This document shows, piece by piece, positions 11,315 through 20,589 of a stretch of 64,000 nt of DNA. Under the pieces are notes generated by a model. That model searched no databases. It was not told the DNA's origin and saw only the letters and a program-made list of their open reading frames with translations. A program made the translations under genes and the position numbers. Position 1 is the first letter of the stretch. Each line of letters starts with the position of its first letter. Origin of the DNA: CAWFMO01 sp963817065 (GTDB lineage: Bacteria > Actinomycetota > Thermoleophilia > Solirubrobacterales > 70-9); the NCBI GenBank assembly GCA_963817065.1, contig CAWFMO010000001.1, forward strand, positions 1,178,001 to 1,242,000, given 5' to 3'.

Positions 11315-12628
11315 CTAGGGGCGGGGCGAGCGGCCGCCCGAGGCCCGCTCTGCCGCCGCGAAGAGCTCGTCGCGGAACTGCGGGTGGGCGATCTCCGCGA
11401 GGGCTTCGCCGCGCTGGTGGATCGTCTTGCCCTGGAGCTCCGCGGCGCCGTACTCGGTCACGATCACGTCGACCTGGTGCCGCGGCGTCGTGATCACCGC
11501 GCCGGCGTCGAACCAGGGGACGATCCGCGAGCGCAGCTCGCCGCCGATCTCGACCGTCGAGGGCAGGCAGAGCAGCGCCCGCGCCTCGAGCGAGAGCGCC
11601 GGCCCCGAGATGAAGTCCTCGTGGCCGCCGATCCCCGAGTACTGGACGGCCTCGATCGTGTCGGCGATCACCTGCCCCTGGACGTCGATCGCCATCGCGC
11701 CGTTGATCGTCGTCATCAGCTTGTTGCGCGCGATCACGTCGGGCGAGTTGACGACCTCGACGGGGAGGAAGGCGACGTCCTGGTTGCCGCGCAGCCACTC
11801 GTAGAGCTCGTTGGTACCGCCGGCGAAGGTCGCGACCGAGACGCCGTCGTAGAGGCCCTTCTCGTTGGTCACCTTGCCGGCCTCGTGGAGGTGCATGAGT
11901 CCGGTCGTGAACATCTCCGAGTGGATCCCGTATCCGCCGTTGGAGCCCTCGGCGAGCAGGCCGGCGATCCGCGAGGGAACCGCCCCGATCCCGGTCTGGA
12001 GGGTCGCCCCCTCGGGTACGAAGCGGCTCGCGTTCTCGGCGATCGCGCGGTCGGCGGCCGAGGGCGGCGGGTCCTCGATCGCGAACGGCGCCTTGTCGCT
12101 TTCGACCAGGACGTCGATCTGATCGACATGAAGCGCATGGCGGTGCTCGGGGGGTAGGCCGACCGTCTGCGGGAACGCCTCCGAGACCTCGACCACGAGC
12201 AGCCGATCGGGATCGGCGGCGGCGCGCTCGAACTCGGGCTGCGTGGCACCCGAGTGCAGCGAGAGGCTGCACCAGCCGTCGTCGAAGGGCATCGCCGCCG
12301 CGGTGCACATCACCCGCGGGCGCTGCTCGTCGAGCAGCGGCGCGAAGCGGCGGAAATCGGCCGGGGCGAAGCTGATGTTGGCGTCCTTGTCGCGCAGCAT
12401 CCGCTCGACCGGGCCGAAGAACCCGGAGAGGAAGTGGACGTTCGGGTGTTCGAAGACCGGGCTGTAGACGAGCAGCAGGGCGCCGTAGATCCGCAGCTCC
12501 TCCCAGTCGTCGCGCTCGCCGAGCGCCTCGAGGAACGCGGCGGGCTGGCCGGTGCCGAGCGGGATGCCGAGCGTGTCGCTCGGATTCACTCGCGCCGCGG
12601 CCTGCTCCGCGGTCAGGGTCTCGGCCAT
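11315..12628 (-). CDS. Acetyl-CoA hydrolase/transferase family protein (4-hydroxybutyrate CoA-transferase-like)
   Basis: 437 residues from the ATG at 12628 (MAETLTAEQ); an upstream in-frame extension overlaps the regulator gene and is not used. The family transfers or hydrolyses CoA on small acyl-CoAs (acetyl-, butyryl- or 4-hydroxybutyryl-CoA). The motif GGYGIHSEMFTTG at about residues 231-243 carries the expected catalytic Glu (about residue 238), which forms the glutamyl-CoA thioester. FAGGTNELYEW and the C-terminal VVTEYGAAELQGKT (seen here as VIVTEYGAAELQGKT) are family signatures. It ends 5 bases from the convergent DUF11 gene and starts 10 bases downstream of the MerR regulator, with which it probably forms an operon. 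The exact substrate cannot be read from sequence. Confidence 0.85.
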   Translation of the reverse strand: MAETLTAEQAAARVNPSDTLGIPLGTGQPAAFLEALGERDDWEELRIYGALLLVYSPVFEHPNVHFLSGFFGPVERMLRDKDANISFAPADFRRFAPLLDEQRPRVMCTAAAMPFDDGWCSLSLHSGATQPEFERAAADPDRLLVVEVSEAFPQTVGLPPEHRHALHVDQIDVLVESDKAPFAIEDPPPSAADRAIAENASRFVPEGATLQTGIGAVPSRIAGLLAEGSNGGYGIHSEMFTTGLMHLHEAGKVTNEKGLYDGVSVATFAGGTNELYEWLRGNQDVAFLPVEVVNSPDVIARNKLMTTINGAMAIDVQGQVIADTIEAVQYSGIGGHEDFISGPALSLEARALLCLPSTVEIGGELRSRIVPWFDAGAVITTPRHQVDVIVTEYGAAELQGKTIHQRGEALAEIAHPQFRDELFAAAERASGGRSPRP

Positions 12629-12638
12629 GGGGCGGAGA

Positions 12639-13370
12639 CTAGTTGCGTTTCTCGATCTCGCGCTCGACCGCGTCGGCCATCGCCTGGCCGAATGCCGCGA
12701 CCACGGCTTCGGAGGCGAGCGGAGTGAGCCGCTCGAGCGCGTCGCGGGCGTGCGACCAGCCCTCGGCGTCGAACTCCTCGCTCTGCTCGAGCGGGCCGAG
12801 GATGTCCTGGACGAAGAGCCGCACGAACTCCTTCGAGATCGAGCGCACATTGCGCGCGATCTTCTCGCCGACCGCGATCGCGTGCTCGACCGGGATCCCG
12901 AGCTCGACCAGCTCGGCGGCTGCGCGCAGCAAGGTGGGGCTGCGAGCCTCGTAGGCGCCGTCGCCGAGCCGGCGGATCGCGCCCATGCGCTCGGCCTTGC
13001 GGAGCATCGCGGGCTCGAGCGGCGCGCCGAAGCTGCGCTCGAGGTCGGCCGTGCTGACGGCCTCGGGCTGCTCTTCGCCGAACGCCTTGAGCAGGTCGCG
13101 CTGGAACGAGACCGCCTCGCCGCGCCCGCCCTCGGAGAGCTCGAGCAGGCGCTTGATCGCCTCGAGGTTGAAGCCCTCGGACTGGAGCTCGCGGATCTGG
13201 CGCAGGCGCGCGACGTGCTCCTCGCCGTAGTAGCCGGTGCGGGCGCGGAGCTCGGGGGGAGGGAGGAGGCCGCGCGACTGATACGCGCGGATGTTGCGAG
13301 CGGTGAGCCCTGTCTCGCCGGCGAGCTCGTCGATCGTCAGCCCGTCGTCGGTCTTCGTCGTCGCGGCCAT
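12639..13370 (-). CDS. MerR-family transcriptional regulator
   Basis: 243 residues from ATG 13370 (MAATTKTDDGLTIDELAGETGLTARNIRAYQSRGLLPPP). The N-terminal winged helix-turn-helix is typical of MerR proteins (TIDEL...GLTARNIRAYQSRGLLPP...RTGYYGEEHVARLRQI), followed by the EGFNLEAIKRLL helix. The roughly 165-residue C-terminal part is an effector or dimerisation region without metal-binding cysteine motifs. It is divergent from an acyl-CoA dehydrogenase gene and upstream of a CoA-transferase, so a role as sensor of an acyl-CoA or fatty-acid signal controlling both flanks is inferred. The 52-base divergent region contains a candidate operator. Confidence 0.8.
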   Translation of the reverse strand: MAATTKTDDGLTIDELAGETGLTARNIRAYQSRGLLPPPELRARTGYYGEEHVARLRQIRELQSEGFNLEAIKRLLELSEGGRGEAVSFQRDLLKAFGEEQPEAVSTADLERSFGAPLEPAMLRKAERMGAIRRLGDGAYEARSPTLLRAAAELVELGIPVEHAIAVGEKIARNVRSISKEFVRLFVQDILGPLEQSEEFDAEGWSHARDALERLTPLASEAVVAAFGQAMADAVEREIEKRN

Positions 13371-13377
13371 GTCCCAA

Positions 13378-13416
13378 ATCATACATCGAAACATGCGACA
13401 TAAATATGTGTAAGAT
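13378..13416. promoter_or_regulatory. Divergent promoter region with candidate MerR operator
   Basis: An AT-rich island between the MerR gene and the acyl-CoA dehydrogenase gene. On the plus strand TCGAAA (13386-13391), a 19-base spacer and TAAGAT (13411-13416) form a promoter with the long spacer typical of MerR-activated promoters. The inverted repeat acata-aa-tatgt (13398-13409) lies inside the spacer. On the minus strand TATGAT (13378-13383) is a -10 candidate for the regulator. Both predicted transcription starts fall at or beside the start codons and no Shine-Dalgarno is visible, suggesting leaderless mRNAs. Confidence 0.45.
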
Positions 13417-13422
13417 GCGTGC

Positions 13423-14745
13423 ATGGCCGACACCAAGACTCAAGACACGACCGAAGCAGCCCCAGACGCGACCAGCGCCGAGGAGGTGGTCGCCGCGGTC
13501 ACCAACGGCGACGCCGGCTCGGGCGCCGACGGCCCGACATTCAGCCTCGAGCTGAACCAGGACCAGAAGGACGTCCAGGAGTGGGCGCACGGGTTCGCCG
13601 AAAAGGTCGTGCGGCCCGCGGCCGCCGAATGGGACGAGCGCGAGGAGACCCCGTGGCCGATCATCCAGGAGGCCGCGAAGATCGGGCTCTACGGCTTCGA
13701 GTCGCTGGCCCAGTTCTGGGGTGACCCCACCGGGCTCCAGCTTCCGATCGTCAACGAGGAGCTGTTCTGGGGCGACGCCGGGATCGGGATGTCGATCTTC
13801 GGCACCTCGCTCGCCGTCGCCGCGATCTTCGGGCAGGGCACCCCCGAGCAGATGGGGGAGTGGATCCCGCAGTGCTTCGGCAGCGAGGACGATCCCAAGG
13901 TCGCTTCGTTCTGCTCCTCCGAACCCGACGCCGGCTCCGACGTCTCGGCGATCCGCACCACCGCCAAGTACGACGAGGGCAAGGACGAATGGGTGCTGAA
14001 CGGCCAGAAGGCGTGGGCGACCAACGGCGGGATCGCCGACGTGCACGTGATCATCGCCTCAGTCGACCGCGAGCTCGGCTCGCGCGGCCACGCCGCTTTC
14101 ATCGTTCCGCCGGGGACGAAGGGCTGCGAGCAGGGCACCAAGGTCAAGAAGCACGGGATCCGCGCCAGTCACACGGCCGACGTCCACCTCGACGACTGCC
14201 GCGTCCCGGGCGCCTGCCTGCTCGGCGGCAAGGAGAAGCTCGACGAGCGCCTCGCTCGCGTGCGCGAGGGCAAGAAGTCCAAGGGCCAGGCCGCGATGCA
14301 GACCTTCGAGGCGAGCCGGCCGACGGTCGGCGCGCAGGCCGTCGGGATCGCCCGCGCCGCCTACGAGTACGCGCTCGACTACGCCAAGGAGCGCCAGCAG
14401 TTCGGGAAGCCGATCGTCGAGAACCAGGCGATCGCGTTCACGCTCGCCGACATGAAGCTCGAGATCGACGCCGCGCGGCTGCTCGTCTGGCGCGCCGCCT
14501 GGATGGGCCGCAACGGCCACGAGTTCACCAACGCCGAGGGCTCGATGAGCAAGCTCAAGGCCGGTGAGGTCGCCACCTGGGCGACCGAGCGCGCGATCCA
14601 GATCCTCGGCGGCAACGGCTACACCCGCGAGTTCCCCGTCGAGCGGATGCACCGCGACGCAAAGATCTACACGATCTTCGAGGGCACCTCGGAGATCCAG
14701 CGGCTGGTCATCTCGCGGGCGATCTCAGGTCACCACATCAAATAA
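13423..14745 (+). CDS. Acyl-CoA dehydrogenase
   Basis: 440 residues. Flavoprotein that oxidises acyl-CoA to trans-2-enoyl-CoA in fatty-acid or branched-chain acyl-CoA breakdown, passing electrons to ETF. Family features seen in order: a low-complexity N-terminal stretch to about residue 38; an all-alpha N domain; the middle beta domain with SSEPDAGSDVSAIRTTA (FAD contact) and VLNGQKAWATNG; and the C-terminal helical domain with YALDYAKERQQFGKPI, ATWATERAIQILGGNGYTREFPVERMHRDA (written here only as a location guide) and YTIFEGTSEIQ, where the Glu of IFEGT is the catalytic base position. It is divergent from the MerR regulator and followed after 20 bases by the SCP2-like gene, likely an operon. 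Confidence 0.9.
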   Translation: MADTKTQDTTEAAPDATSAEEVVAAVTNGDAGSGADGPTFSLELNQDQKDVQEWAHGFAEKVVRPAAAEWDEREETPWPIIQEAAKIGLYGFESLAQFWGDPTGLQLPIVNEELFWGDAGIGMSIFGTSLAVAAIFGQGTPEQMGEWIPQCFGSEDDPKVASFCSSEPDAGSDVSAIRTTAKYDEGKDEWVLNGQKAWATNGGIADVHVIIASVDRELGSRGHAAFIVPPGTKGCEQGTKVKKHGIRASHTADVHLDDCRVPGACLLGGKEKLDERLARVREGKKSKGQAAMQTFEASRPTVGAQAVGIARAAYEYALDYAKERQQFGKPIVENQAIAFTLADMKLEIDAARLLVWRAAWMGRNGHEFTNAEGSMSKLKAGEVATWATERAIQILGGNGYTREFPVERMHRDAKIYTIFEGTSEIQRLVISRAISGHHIK

Positions 14746-14765
14746 CCAGAGGAGAGGAAGAACCC

Positions 14766-15218
14766 ATGAGCGAGACCGAAGCAGCGGATTTCTCAGGACT
14801 CGACGTCGACGAGGCCGTGAAGATGATCGGCAGCGTCCCCGACGAGCAGCTCGCCGAGGGCATGCGCAGCGAGGGCCGCGGCGCGATCCTCACCGAGGTC
14901 TTCAGCCGCATGGAGGAGCACTTCCAGGCCGACCAGGCCAAGGACGTCGACGCGGTCATCCACTGGAAGATCACCGACGGCCCCGACGGCCGCACCGATC
15001 ACTGGGAGACGGTGATCAAGGACGGCAAGTGCTCGGTCACCGACAAGCCCGAGCACGACGACCCCCGGGTCACGATCCAGACCGACGGGCTCAACTTCAT
15101 GAAGCTCGTCACCGGTAACGCGGCGGGCCCGATGCTGTTCGTGAGCGGCAAGCTGAAGCTCTCCGGCGACGTCCCGTTCGCGGCGAGGATGACCTCGCTG
15201 TTCACGATCCCGGGCTAA
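14766..15218 (+). CDS. SCP2 sterol-carrier-domain lipid-binding protein
   Basis: 150 residues with a good ribosome-binding site (aggagaggaag) before ATG 14766. Residues of about 40-150 match the SCP2 fold: VFSRMEEHFQ, VIHWKITDGPDGRTDHWETVIKDG (strands), then DDPRVTIQTDGLNFMKLVTG and the C-terminal GKLKLSGDVPFAARMTSLF. SCP2 proteins bind fatty acyl-CoA or sterol-like lipids in a hydrophobic tunnel. The pairing with an acyl-CoA dehydrogenase and shared orientation suggest it delivers or holds the hydrophobic substrate. No signal peptide, so cytoplasmic. Confidence 0.82.
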   Translation: MSETEAADFSGLDVDEAVKMIGSVPDEQLAEGMRSEGRGAILTEVFSRMEEHFQADQAKDVDAVIHWKITDGPDGRTDHWETVIKDGKCSVTDKPEHDDPRVTIQTDGLNFMKLVTGNAAGPMLFVSGKLKLSGDVPFAARMTSLFTIPG

Positions 15219-15219
15219 C

Positions 15220-16851
15220 TCAGGACTTCTTTCGCGCCGGCTTCTTGCGCGGCTTGGGCTTCTTGGCTCGCGGCTTCGCCTTGGCTTTGCGGCGCGGCCT
15301 GGCCTTCACCTCGAGCTCGTCCTCGATTCGGCCGGCGACCTCGAGCGCTTCGGCGCAGAATCGGTCGATCCCCTCGTCGGACCATTCCTCGAGCCCGGCC
15401 CCGGCGCGGAACACGACCAGCGCCCCGTTCTCGACCGCGGCGCCGAGCTCGTCGCCTTCAAGCAGCTTCTCCGCGAGCGTCTCGGATCGTTCGCGGGCCG
15501 CGCGATCGGCCTCGGACTCGCGCACGCCGCTCGCCTCCTCGATCACGAAGCCGGCGATCGTCGCGAATCCGGCCTGGTCGCGGGGCGGCGCCAGCAGCAG
15601 GGTCTCGGCCGGATCGATCCGATCCGCGCGCAGGAGCAGCATCTGCGATGCGTGCAGCCCCTTCACCCGCTTGCCTTCCGGGCCGCCCTCCGGTTGCGTC
15701 GGCCCGACGAGCAGGCTGCCCTCACGCTCGCCGGCCGGCCGTCCGTGGAGCGCGAAGTGAGTTCCCTGCGCGGGCATCGGCAGGCGCGGGTGCTCCGCCT
15801 GGAAGCGGTACCCGTGCTGGAAATCGAGCCCGCGCCGCTCGGCGAAGCCGCGAAGGAACGCGGCCAGGCCCCAGATCTCCGACTGGTAGCGAAAGCTGCC
15901 CCGCAGCAGCTTGAGGAAGATCGGGACGAAGCAGAGCGCGAAGATCGCCGCGGAGCCGCCGAGCGCGAGCGGGGTCGAGTCGGCGAGCGCGCCGGCGGTG
16001 ATTCCGAGGAAGAGCGCCGGAATCGCCGCCAGGAAGGCGGCCACCAAGCCCGAAACCAGCCATCCCGCCTTGCCGCGCCGAGCGAACCGCCGGTAGGGAC
16101 GCGAAGCCGCCTCGGCGTCGGCGGGCGGCTCGTCCCAGCTCACCTTGCCGAGCTCGTCGTCGAACCGCTGCTCGTACTGGAGCATCGGCGGGGAGGGGGG
16201 CGGTGCCGCGGACTTCGAGATTCCCTCTCGCTCAAGCGACTCCGAGCGGATGCGCTCGGCGACGCGGGCGGTGAACTCGCAGATGTCGTCGATCGTCTCG
16301 CGATCGTCGGGCGGTTTGCTGGTCGCGGCGCAGAGCACCCCTCCGAAGAGATCGAAGTAGTGGTCCTCGGGCGCGCGCTCGGCCATCCAGTCGACGAAGC
16401 TCGGCGTGAAGATCTGGCGCACCGAGGAGGGGTCCTGGGTCTTGAAGACCCCGATCCGAAAGGTGCGGTTGAACTTGATGCTCTCGAGCTCGACGTGGTC
16501 GAAGAGCGGGATCAATCCGCCGGCTCCGACGAGCCGCTCGGTGAAGCTGCGCGAGGCGGCATCGTGGGCGCTGAGCGCCGGGATGTAGCCGATGCTCTCC
16601 GGGATCCGGGTCAGCGCGACCGTGACGTGGCGCGGCGGGGGCGGCGGGCCCTGTCCGCTTGTTTTCGCTTGAAGCGTCTCGCGGGCGAGGATCCCCGTGA
16701 ATCCGCCGGGCAGCTCGCCCCCGACGATGTGGGTCGCGGGTCCCTGGACCTGCGTCGCGAGCGGTCCGGTGCCCGGGGCCTTGCCCCGGGCGACGTAGCT
16801 CAACCCGAGCTCGTCGGCGAAGTCCCGCAGCGCTGTGGCGTTCCCACCCAT
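15220..16851 (-). CDS. Unrecognised two-TM protein with basic C-terminal tail
   Basis: 543 residues, no family recognised. The N-terminal 200 residues look globular and soluble (MGGNATALRDFADELGLSYVARG, later YFDLFGGVLCAATSKPPDDRETIDDICEF). A Pro-rich patch is followed by two adjacent hydrophobic segments at about residues 265-315 (WLVSGLVAAFLAAIPALFLG and ALGGSAAIFALCFVPIFLK), then a soluble domain of about 200 residues. The end is a Lys/Pro/Arg tail, KPRAKKPKPRKKPARKKS. The architecture of a membrane hairpin between two cytosolic domains is inferred. It ends two bases from the convergent SCP2 gene. Function unknown. Confidence 0.7.
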   Translation of the reverse strand: MGGNATALRDFADELGLSYVARGKAPGTGPLATQVQGPATHIVGGELPGGFTGILARETLQAKTSGQGPPPPPRHVTVALTRIPESIGYIPALSAHDAASRSFTERLVGAGGLIPLFDHVELESIKFNRTFRIGVFKTQDPSSVRQIFTPSFVDWMAERAPEDHYFDLFGGVLCAATSKPPDDRETIDDICEFTARVAERIRSESLEREGISKSAAPPPSPPMLQYEQRFDDELGKVSWDEPPADAEAASRPYRRFARRGKAGWLVSGLVAAFLAAIPALFLGITAGALADSTPLALGGSAAIFALCFVPIFLKLLRGSFRYQSEIWGLAAFLRGFAERRGLDFQHGYRFQAEHPRLPMPAQGTHFALHGRPAGEREGSLLVGPTQPEGGPEGKRVKGLHASQMLLLRADRIDPAETLLLAPPRDQAGFATIAGFVIEEASGVRESEADRAARERSETLAEKLLEGDELGAAVENGALVVFRAGAGLEEWSDEGIDRFCAEALEVAGRIEDELEVKARPRRKAKAKPRAKKPKPRKKPARKKS

Positions 16852-16885
16852 CCCGACGCGGACCCTACCCGCTCTCGCGATCGAG

Positions 16886-17815
16886 TTAGGTGACGGACAT
16901 CCGCCGCTCGACCGAGACCGAGTAGGCGGGGCTGCGCGCGGCGAGGATCTCGTCGCCCGAGCACTCGATCCCGTCGACGACGTTGACGGGGTCGAAGACG
17001 ACCGGCGCGTCGGATGTCTCGGGGCTTTCGACCGCCTCGCGCACCTCGAGCCGGCCGAGCTCGACCCGCTCGCGCTCCTCGGGCCAGGCGACGGTCGGGT
17101 CCTCGAGCTCGTCGCCGTCGGCGGCGAGCTGGAGCTCGAGCGTGAACGCGACCGGCCCCGCGGCGAGCCGCTCGCGGATCTCCTCCTGGAGGTAGTCGCG
17201 CGAGCTCGCGTCGATCTCCTCCTCTGAGAGCTGCTTCTCCCCGTCGGCGGGGACGAAGCTGTAGCGCCCGTGGCGCCGCTCGCCCGCGGCGTCGGTGAAA
17301 GCGAAGGCGTGGAGGCCGTTGTAGCGCGCGTTGGCGAAGCTCGGCGGCGGGGTCAGCGCCGGGAGGATCAGCTGCACCGCCGCCGCGGTCTCGGGGTGCT
17401 CGCCGAGGAAGGCGCCGACCTTCTCCATGTCGATCTCGCCGGTCTCGGGGTCGGGCTCGCGGGCGCGCAGGAAGGCGAGGAAGTCGTCGGCGTTGCGGAC
17501 GAAGAAGACCGGCAGCGTGACCGCGACGATGTCGGTCGCCTCGCCGCCGGGGAGCTCGAACTTGACCGCGAGCCCGCGCCCGTCGCGGCGGTCGCCGTCG
17601 CGGGCCTCGGGGTCGCCGCTTCCGTTCGAGAACCGCAGCAGCGTCTCGACCGGCTCGTCCTGGAGGTGCGGGGCGCTCGAGATCGCCTTGGCGCCCGGGG
17701 ACGGCGTGAACGAGCCGCGACAGAAGGTCCCCTTGGCGTGGGCAGCGCGGTGGCCCGGGTGCTTGCCGTGCAGCCCGTTCATCGCGTCGACGATCTCCTC
17801 GTGCAAGCTCGCCAT
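16886..17815 (-). CDS. Small catalase-related haem peroxidase (SrpA-like)
   Basis: 309 residues from ATG 17815 (MASLHEEIVDAMNGLHGKHPG); the longer open frame upstream overlaps the divergent gene's promoter and is not used. Catalase-core motifs are present in order: RAAHAKGTFCRGSF (distal His in AHAKG), VETLLRFSNGSG, DGRGLAVKFELPGG, VFFVRNADDF, RYNGLHAF and the C-terminal DPVNVVDGIE...ARSPAYSVS, where RSPAY corresponds to the R-x3-Y haem-ligand motif. It is far shorter than classical catalases (about 480 residues) and lacks their N-terminal arm and wrapping loop, as in the SrpA-like group. No signal peptide is seen. A role in peroxide removal or organic-peroxide reduction is expected. Confidence 0.82.
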   Translation of the reverse strand: MASLHEEIVDAMNGLHGKHPGHRAAHAKGTFCRGSFTPSPGAKAISSAPHLQDEPVETLLRFSNGSGDPEARDGDRRDGRGLAVKFELPGGEATDIVAVTLPVFFVRNADDFLAFLRAREPDPETGEIDMEKVGAFLGEHPETAAAVQLILPALTPPPSFANARYNGLHAFAFTDAAGERRHGRYSFVPADGEKQLSEEEIDASSRDYLQEEIRERLAAGPVAFTLELQLAADGDELEDPTVAWPEERERVELGRLEVREAVESPETSDAPVVFDPVNVVDGIECSGDEILAARSPAYSVSVERRMSVT

Positions 17816-17870
17816 CCCGTCCACCACCCTACCTGCGCGGGGCCGCAACCACTCGTATAGCCTGGGTCCC

Positions 17871-20580
17871 GTGTCAGGGGAGATCCGGCTGGATCGACGG
17901 AGAGAGAGGAAATCGCGCGCCGCCCCGGCAGCGGCCGCCGCGCTGCTCTGTTGCTCGCTCGTCGCCGCGCTCGCTTTCCCTGCCGCCGGCCCGGCGGTGA
18001 CGCCGGTCGGCCCGAAGGACGTCGGCGTCAAGGTGATCGGCGCGAGCCAGGAGAGGATCCTCGGCGACGGCGCCGTGCGGACGCGGGTCCGAATGAAGCT
18101 GCGGGGATCGGTGAAGCTGATCGGGCGGGCGCAGGGTGAAAGCGACCCCGCGTCCGCGATAACGCGCAAGCGCTCGGTCCGCTTCCGCAAGCCGGGCAAG
18201 AAGGTCGTACGCCTCCCGCTGAGCCCCGCGGGCAGGACGCTCGTCGCGAACTGCGGGACGCGGGCGATCGAGGTGACGGCGAGCCTCGGGCGATCTTCGT
18301 CCGGCCGCTTCGCCGGCGAAGCCGAGCTGGTCCGCGACGCGGCGCCCTGCCGGGCGCCGGCCGCGGGCGGAGGCGGGGGCGGCTGGGGGTGGCGGGGCGC
18401 CGAACCCCGACCTCGGTCCCGACGAGCCTCCGGGAGGCACCTCGCCGGGCCCCCAGATCACGGCGGCAGAGCGCTGCGACTGGCTCGACACCTCGAGCTG
18501 CCTCTATCCGTGGCCGAGCGACTTCTTCACGATCGCCGACAGCGGGACGCCGACCGGCAGGCGGGTGAACCTCAACGTCCAATCGACGCCGCACAACAAC
18601 CTGCTGATCCCGTTGATCCCGAACGAGCACAACCGCAGCGACGGCTTCAGCCCCGGGAACATGCTGATCACCAAGGTCCCCGGGCTCGACAACCAGCAGG
18701 CCTTCGACAACACGGGCGCCGTCCCGATCACCGACATCGCCCGCTACGCCGACGCCGACCAGCCGATCGTCGTGATCAACGCCGATACCGGCGAGCGGCA
18801 CCCGATCTTCGCCGAGGTCGACGCCAACCCGCCGACCGACGCCGAGCGCACGTTGATCATCCGCCCGGCGCGCAACTTCGAGGAGGGCGGCCGCTACATC
18901 GTCGCGCTGCGCGACCTCAAGGACGACGACGGGAACACGATCGAGCCGTCGCTCGGGTTCAAGGTCTTCCGCGACCGCCTGATCACCCCGCAGACGGCGA
19001 TCGAGGAGCGCCGCCCGCACATGGAGCAGATCTTCCAGACCCTCCAGGCGGCCGGGATCAGGCGCATGAACCTCAACCTCGCCTGGGACTTCACCGTCGC
19101 GAGCCAGCCGAACATCACCGGCCGCGCCCGCCACATCCGCGACACCGCGTTCGCCGAGCTCGGCGACACCAACCTCGCCGACGGGCAGATCCAGGGCGCC
19201 GCGCCGTACTTCGACGTCACCAGCGTCGAGGAGTTCAGCGAGGCGCAGGACCCGAACGTCTTCCGCCGCGTGCGCGGGGTCGTCCGCGTGCCCTGCTTCC
19301 TCAACCTCCCGGGGTGCCCGACGCTCTCGAACTTCCTGATGCTGCCGGGCTCCGACAACCCGGTTCGCCTGCCGCTGAACACGACCGACGCTCCGTTCCG
19401 CTGCGAGATCCCGCGCTCGGCCGCGGCCGGCGACATGGCGAACCCGGCCCGCGTCTCGCTCTACGGCCACGGTCTGCTCGGCTCCCACAACGAGGTCGGC
19501 GCCGGCAACGTCAAGGCGATGGCCAACGAGAGCAACATGATCTTCTGCGCCACCGACTGGATCGGGTTCTCGAGCGGCGACCTCCCGTCGGTGCTGCTGA
19601 TTCTCCAGGACATCAACAACTTCCCGAAGCTCGTCGATCGCACCCAGCAGGGCTTCCTCAACTTCATGTTCCTCGGGCGGACGATGATCCACTCGAACGG
19701 GCTGATGAGCGACCCCGCGTTCCAGCTCCACGGCAGCAGCCTGATCGATGACACCGACCTCTTCTACGATGGCAACAGCCAGGGCGGCATCCTCGGCGGC
19801 GCGCTGACCGCGCTCGCGCCGGACTTCCAGCGCGCGACGCTCGGGGTGCCGGCGATGAACTACTCGACCCTGCTGCGGCGCAGCTCCGACTTCGCGCCCT
19901 ATGCGGAGGGTCAGTTCACCGCCCAGCTCTGCGGCATCGGGATCCCGCCCGAGGTCTGCGAGCTGCTGCCCGACGACACCCCGCTCGGGCTCTGGGACAA
20001 CTACCCCAACCACCTCGAGCGCCCGCTCGTGCTCTCGCTGATGCAGATGCTCTGGGACCGCGGCGAGCCGAACGGCTATGCCCACCACATGACCGACGAC
20101 CCGCTGCCGAACACGCCCCCGCACGAGGTGCTGATGCAGCCCGCCTACGCCGACCACCAGGTAGCCAACGTCGCCGCCGACGTCCAGGCGCGGACGATCG
20201 GCGCGAGCGTCTACCGGCCGGTCGTCTATCCCGGCCGCTCACCGGACGTGACCCCCGCCTTCGGGATCCCCTCGATCCCGAGCTTCCCCTTCAACGGCTC
20301 GGCGATCGTCTACTACGACGGCGGCCCGCAGGAGTTCCCCGGTGGCACCGCGTCGGCGCCGTTGACGAACACCCCGCCGGGCACCTCGCTCGGCAACGAC
20401 CCGCACAGCTATCCCCGCAGCGACATCAAGGCCCGGGCGCAAAAGTCGGACTTCCTGCGGACCGGGGGGACGCTCCGCAACTACTGCCTCTCGGCAAACA
20501 ACGGGGTGACAAATCCCGCGGCGCTGATCTCGGGGCCGATCGACATCCCGTGCTTCGCGCACGGGTTCACCGGCCCGTAA
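17871..20580 (+). CDS. Exported alpha/beta hydrolase (esterase/lipase-like), frameshifted
   Basis: The GTG at 17871 starts a frame with basic residues and a hydrophobic signal (AAPAAAAALLCCSLVAALAF). About 165 residues on, in a poly-G tract at 18372-18395, the coding frame moves by one base: the downstream frame continues from GGGGAPNPDLGP through AERCDWLDTSSCLYPWPSDFF to the stop at 20580. Removing one G restores one protein of about 900 residues. Motifs: VSLYGHGLLGSHNEVG and, further on, YDGNSQGGILGGA, a G-x-S-x-G nucleophile elbow. Such proteins are secreted hydrolases of unknown substrate. It is divergent from the catalase-like gene with a 55-base gap. The shift is likely a homopolymer sequencing error. 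Confidence 0.75.
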
Positions 20581-20589
20581 TCGGCGGTC

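Noticed and set aside
16886..18199. Longer start for the catalase-like protein
   Set aside because: The extension covers the promoter and start of the divergent hydrolase gene and has no catalase features.
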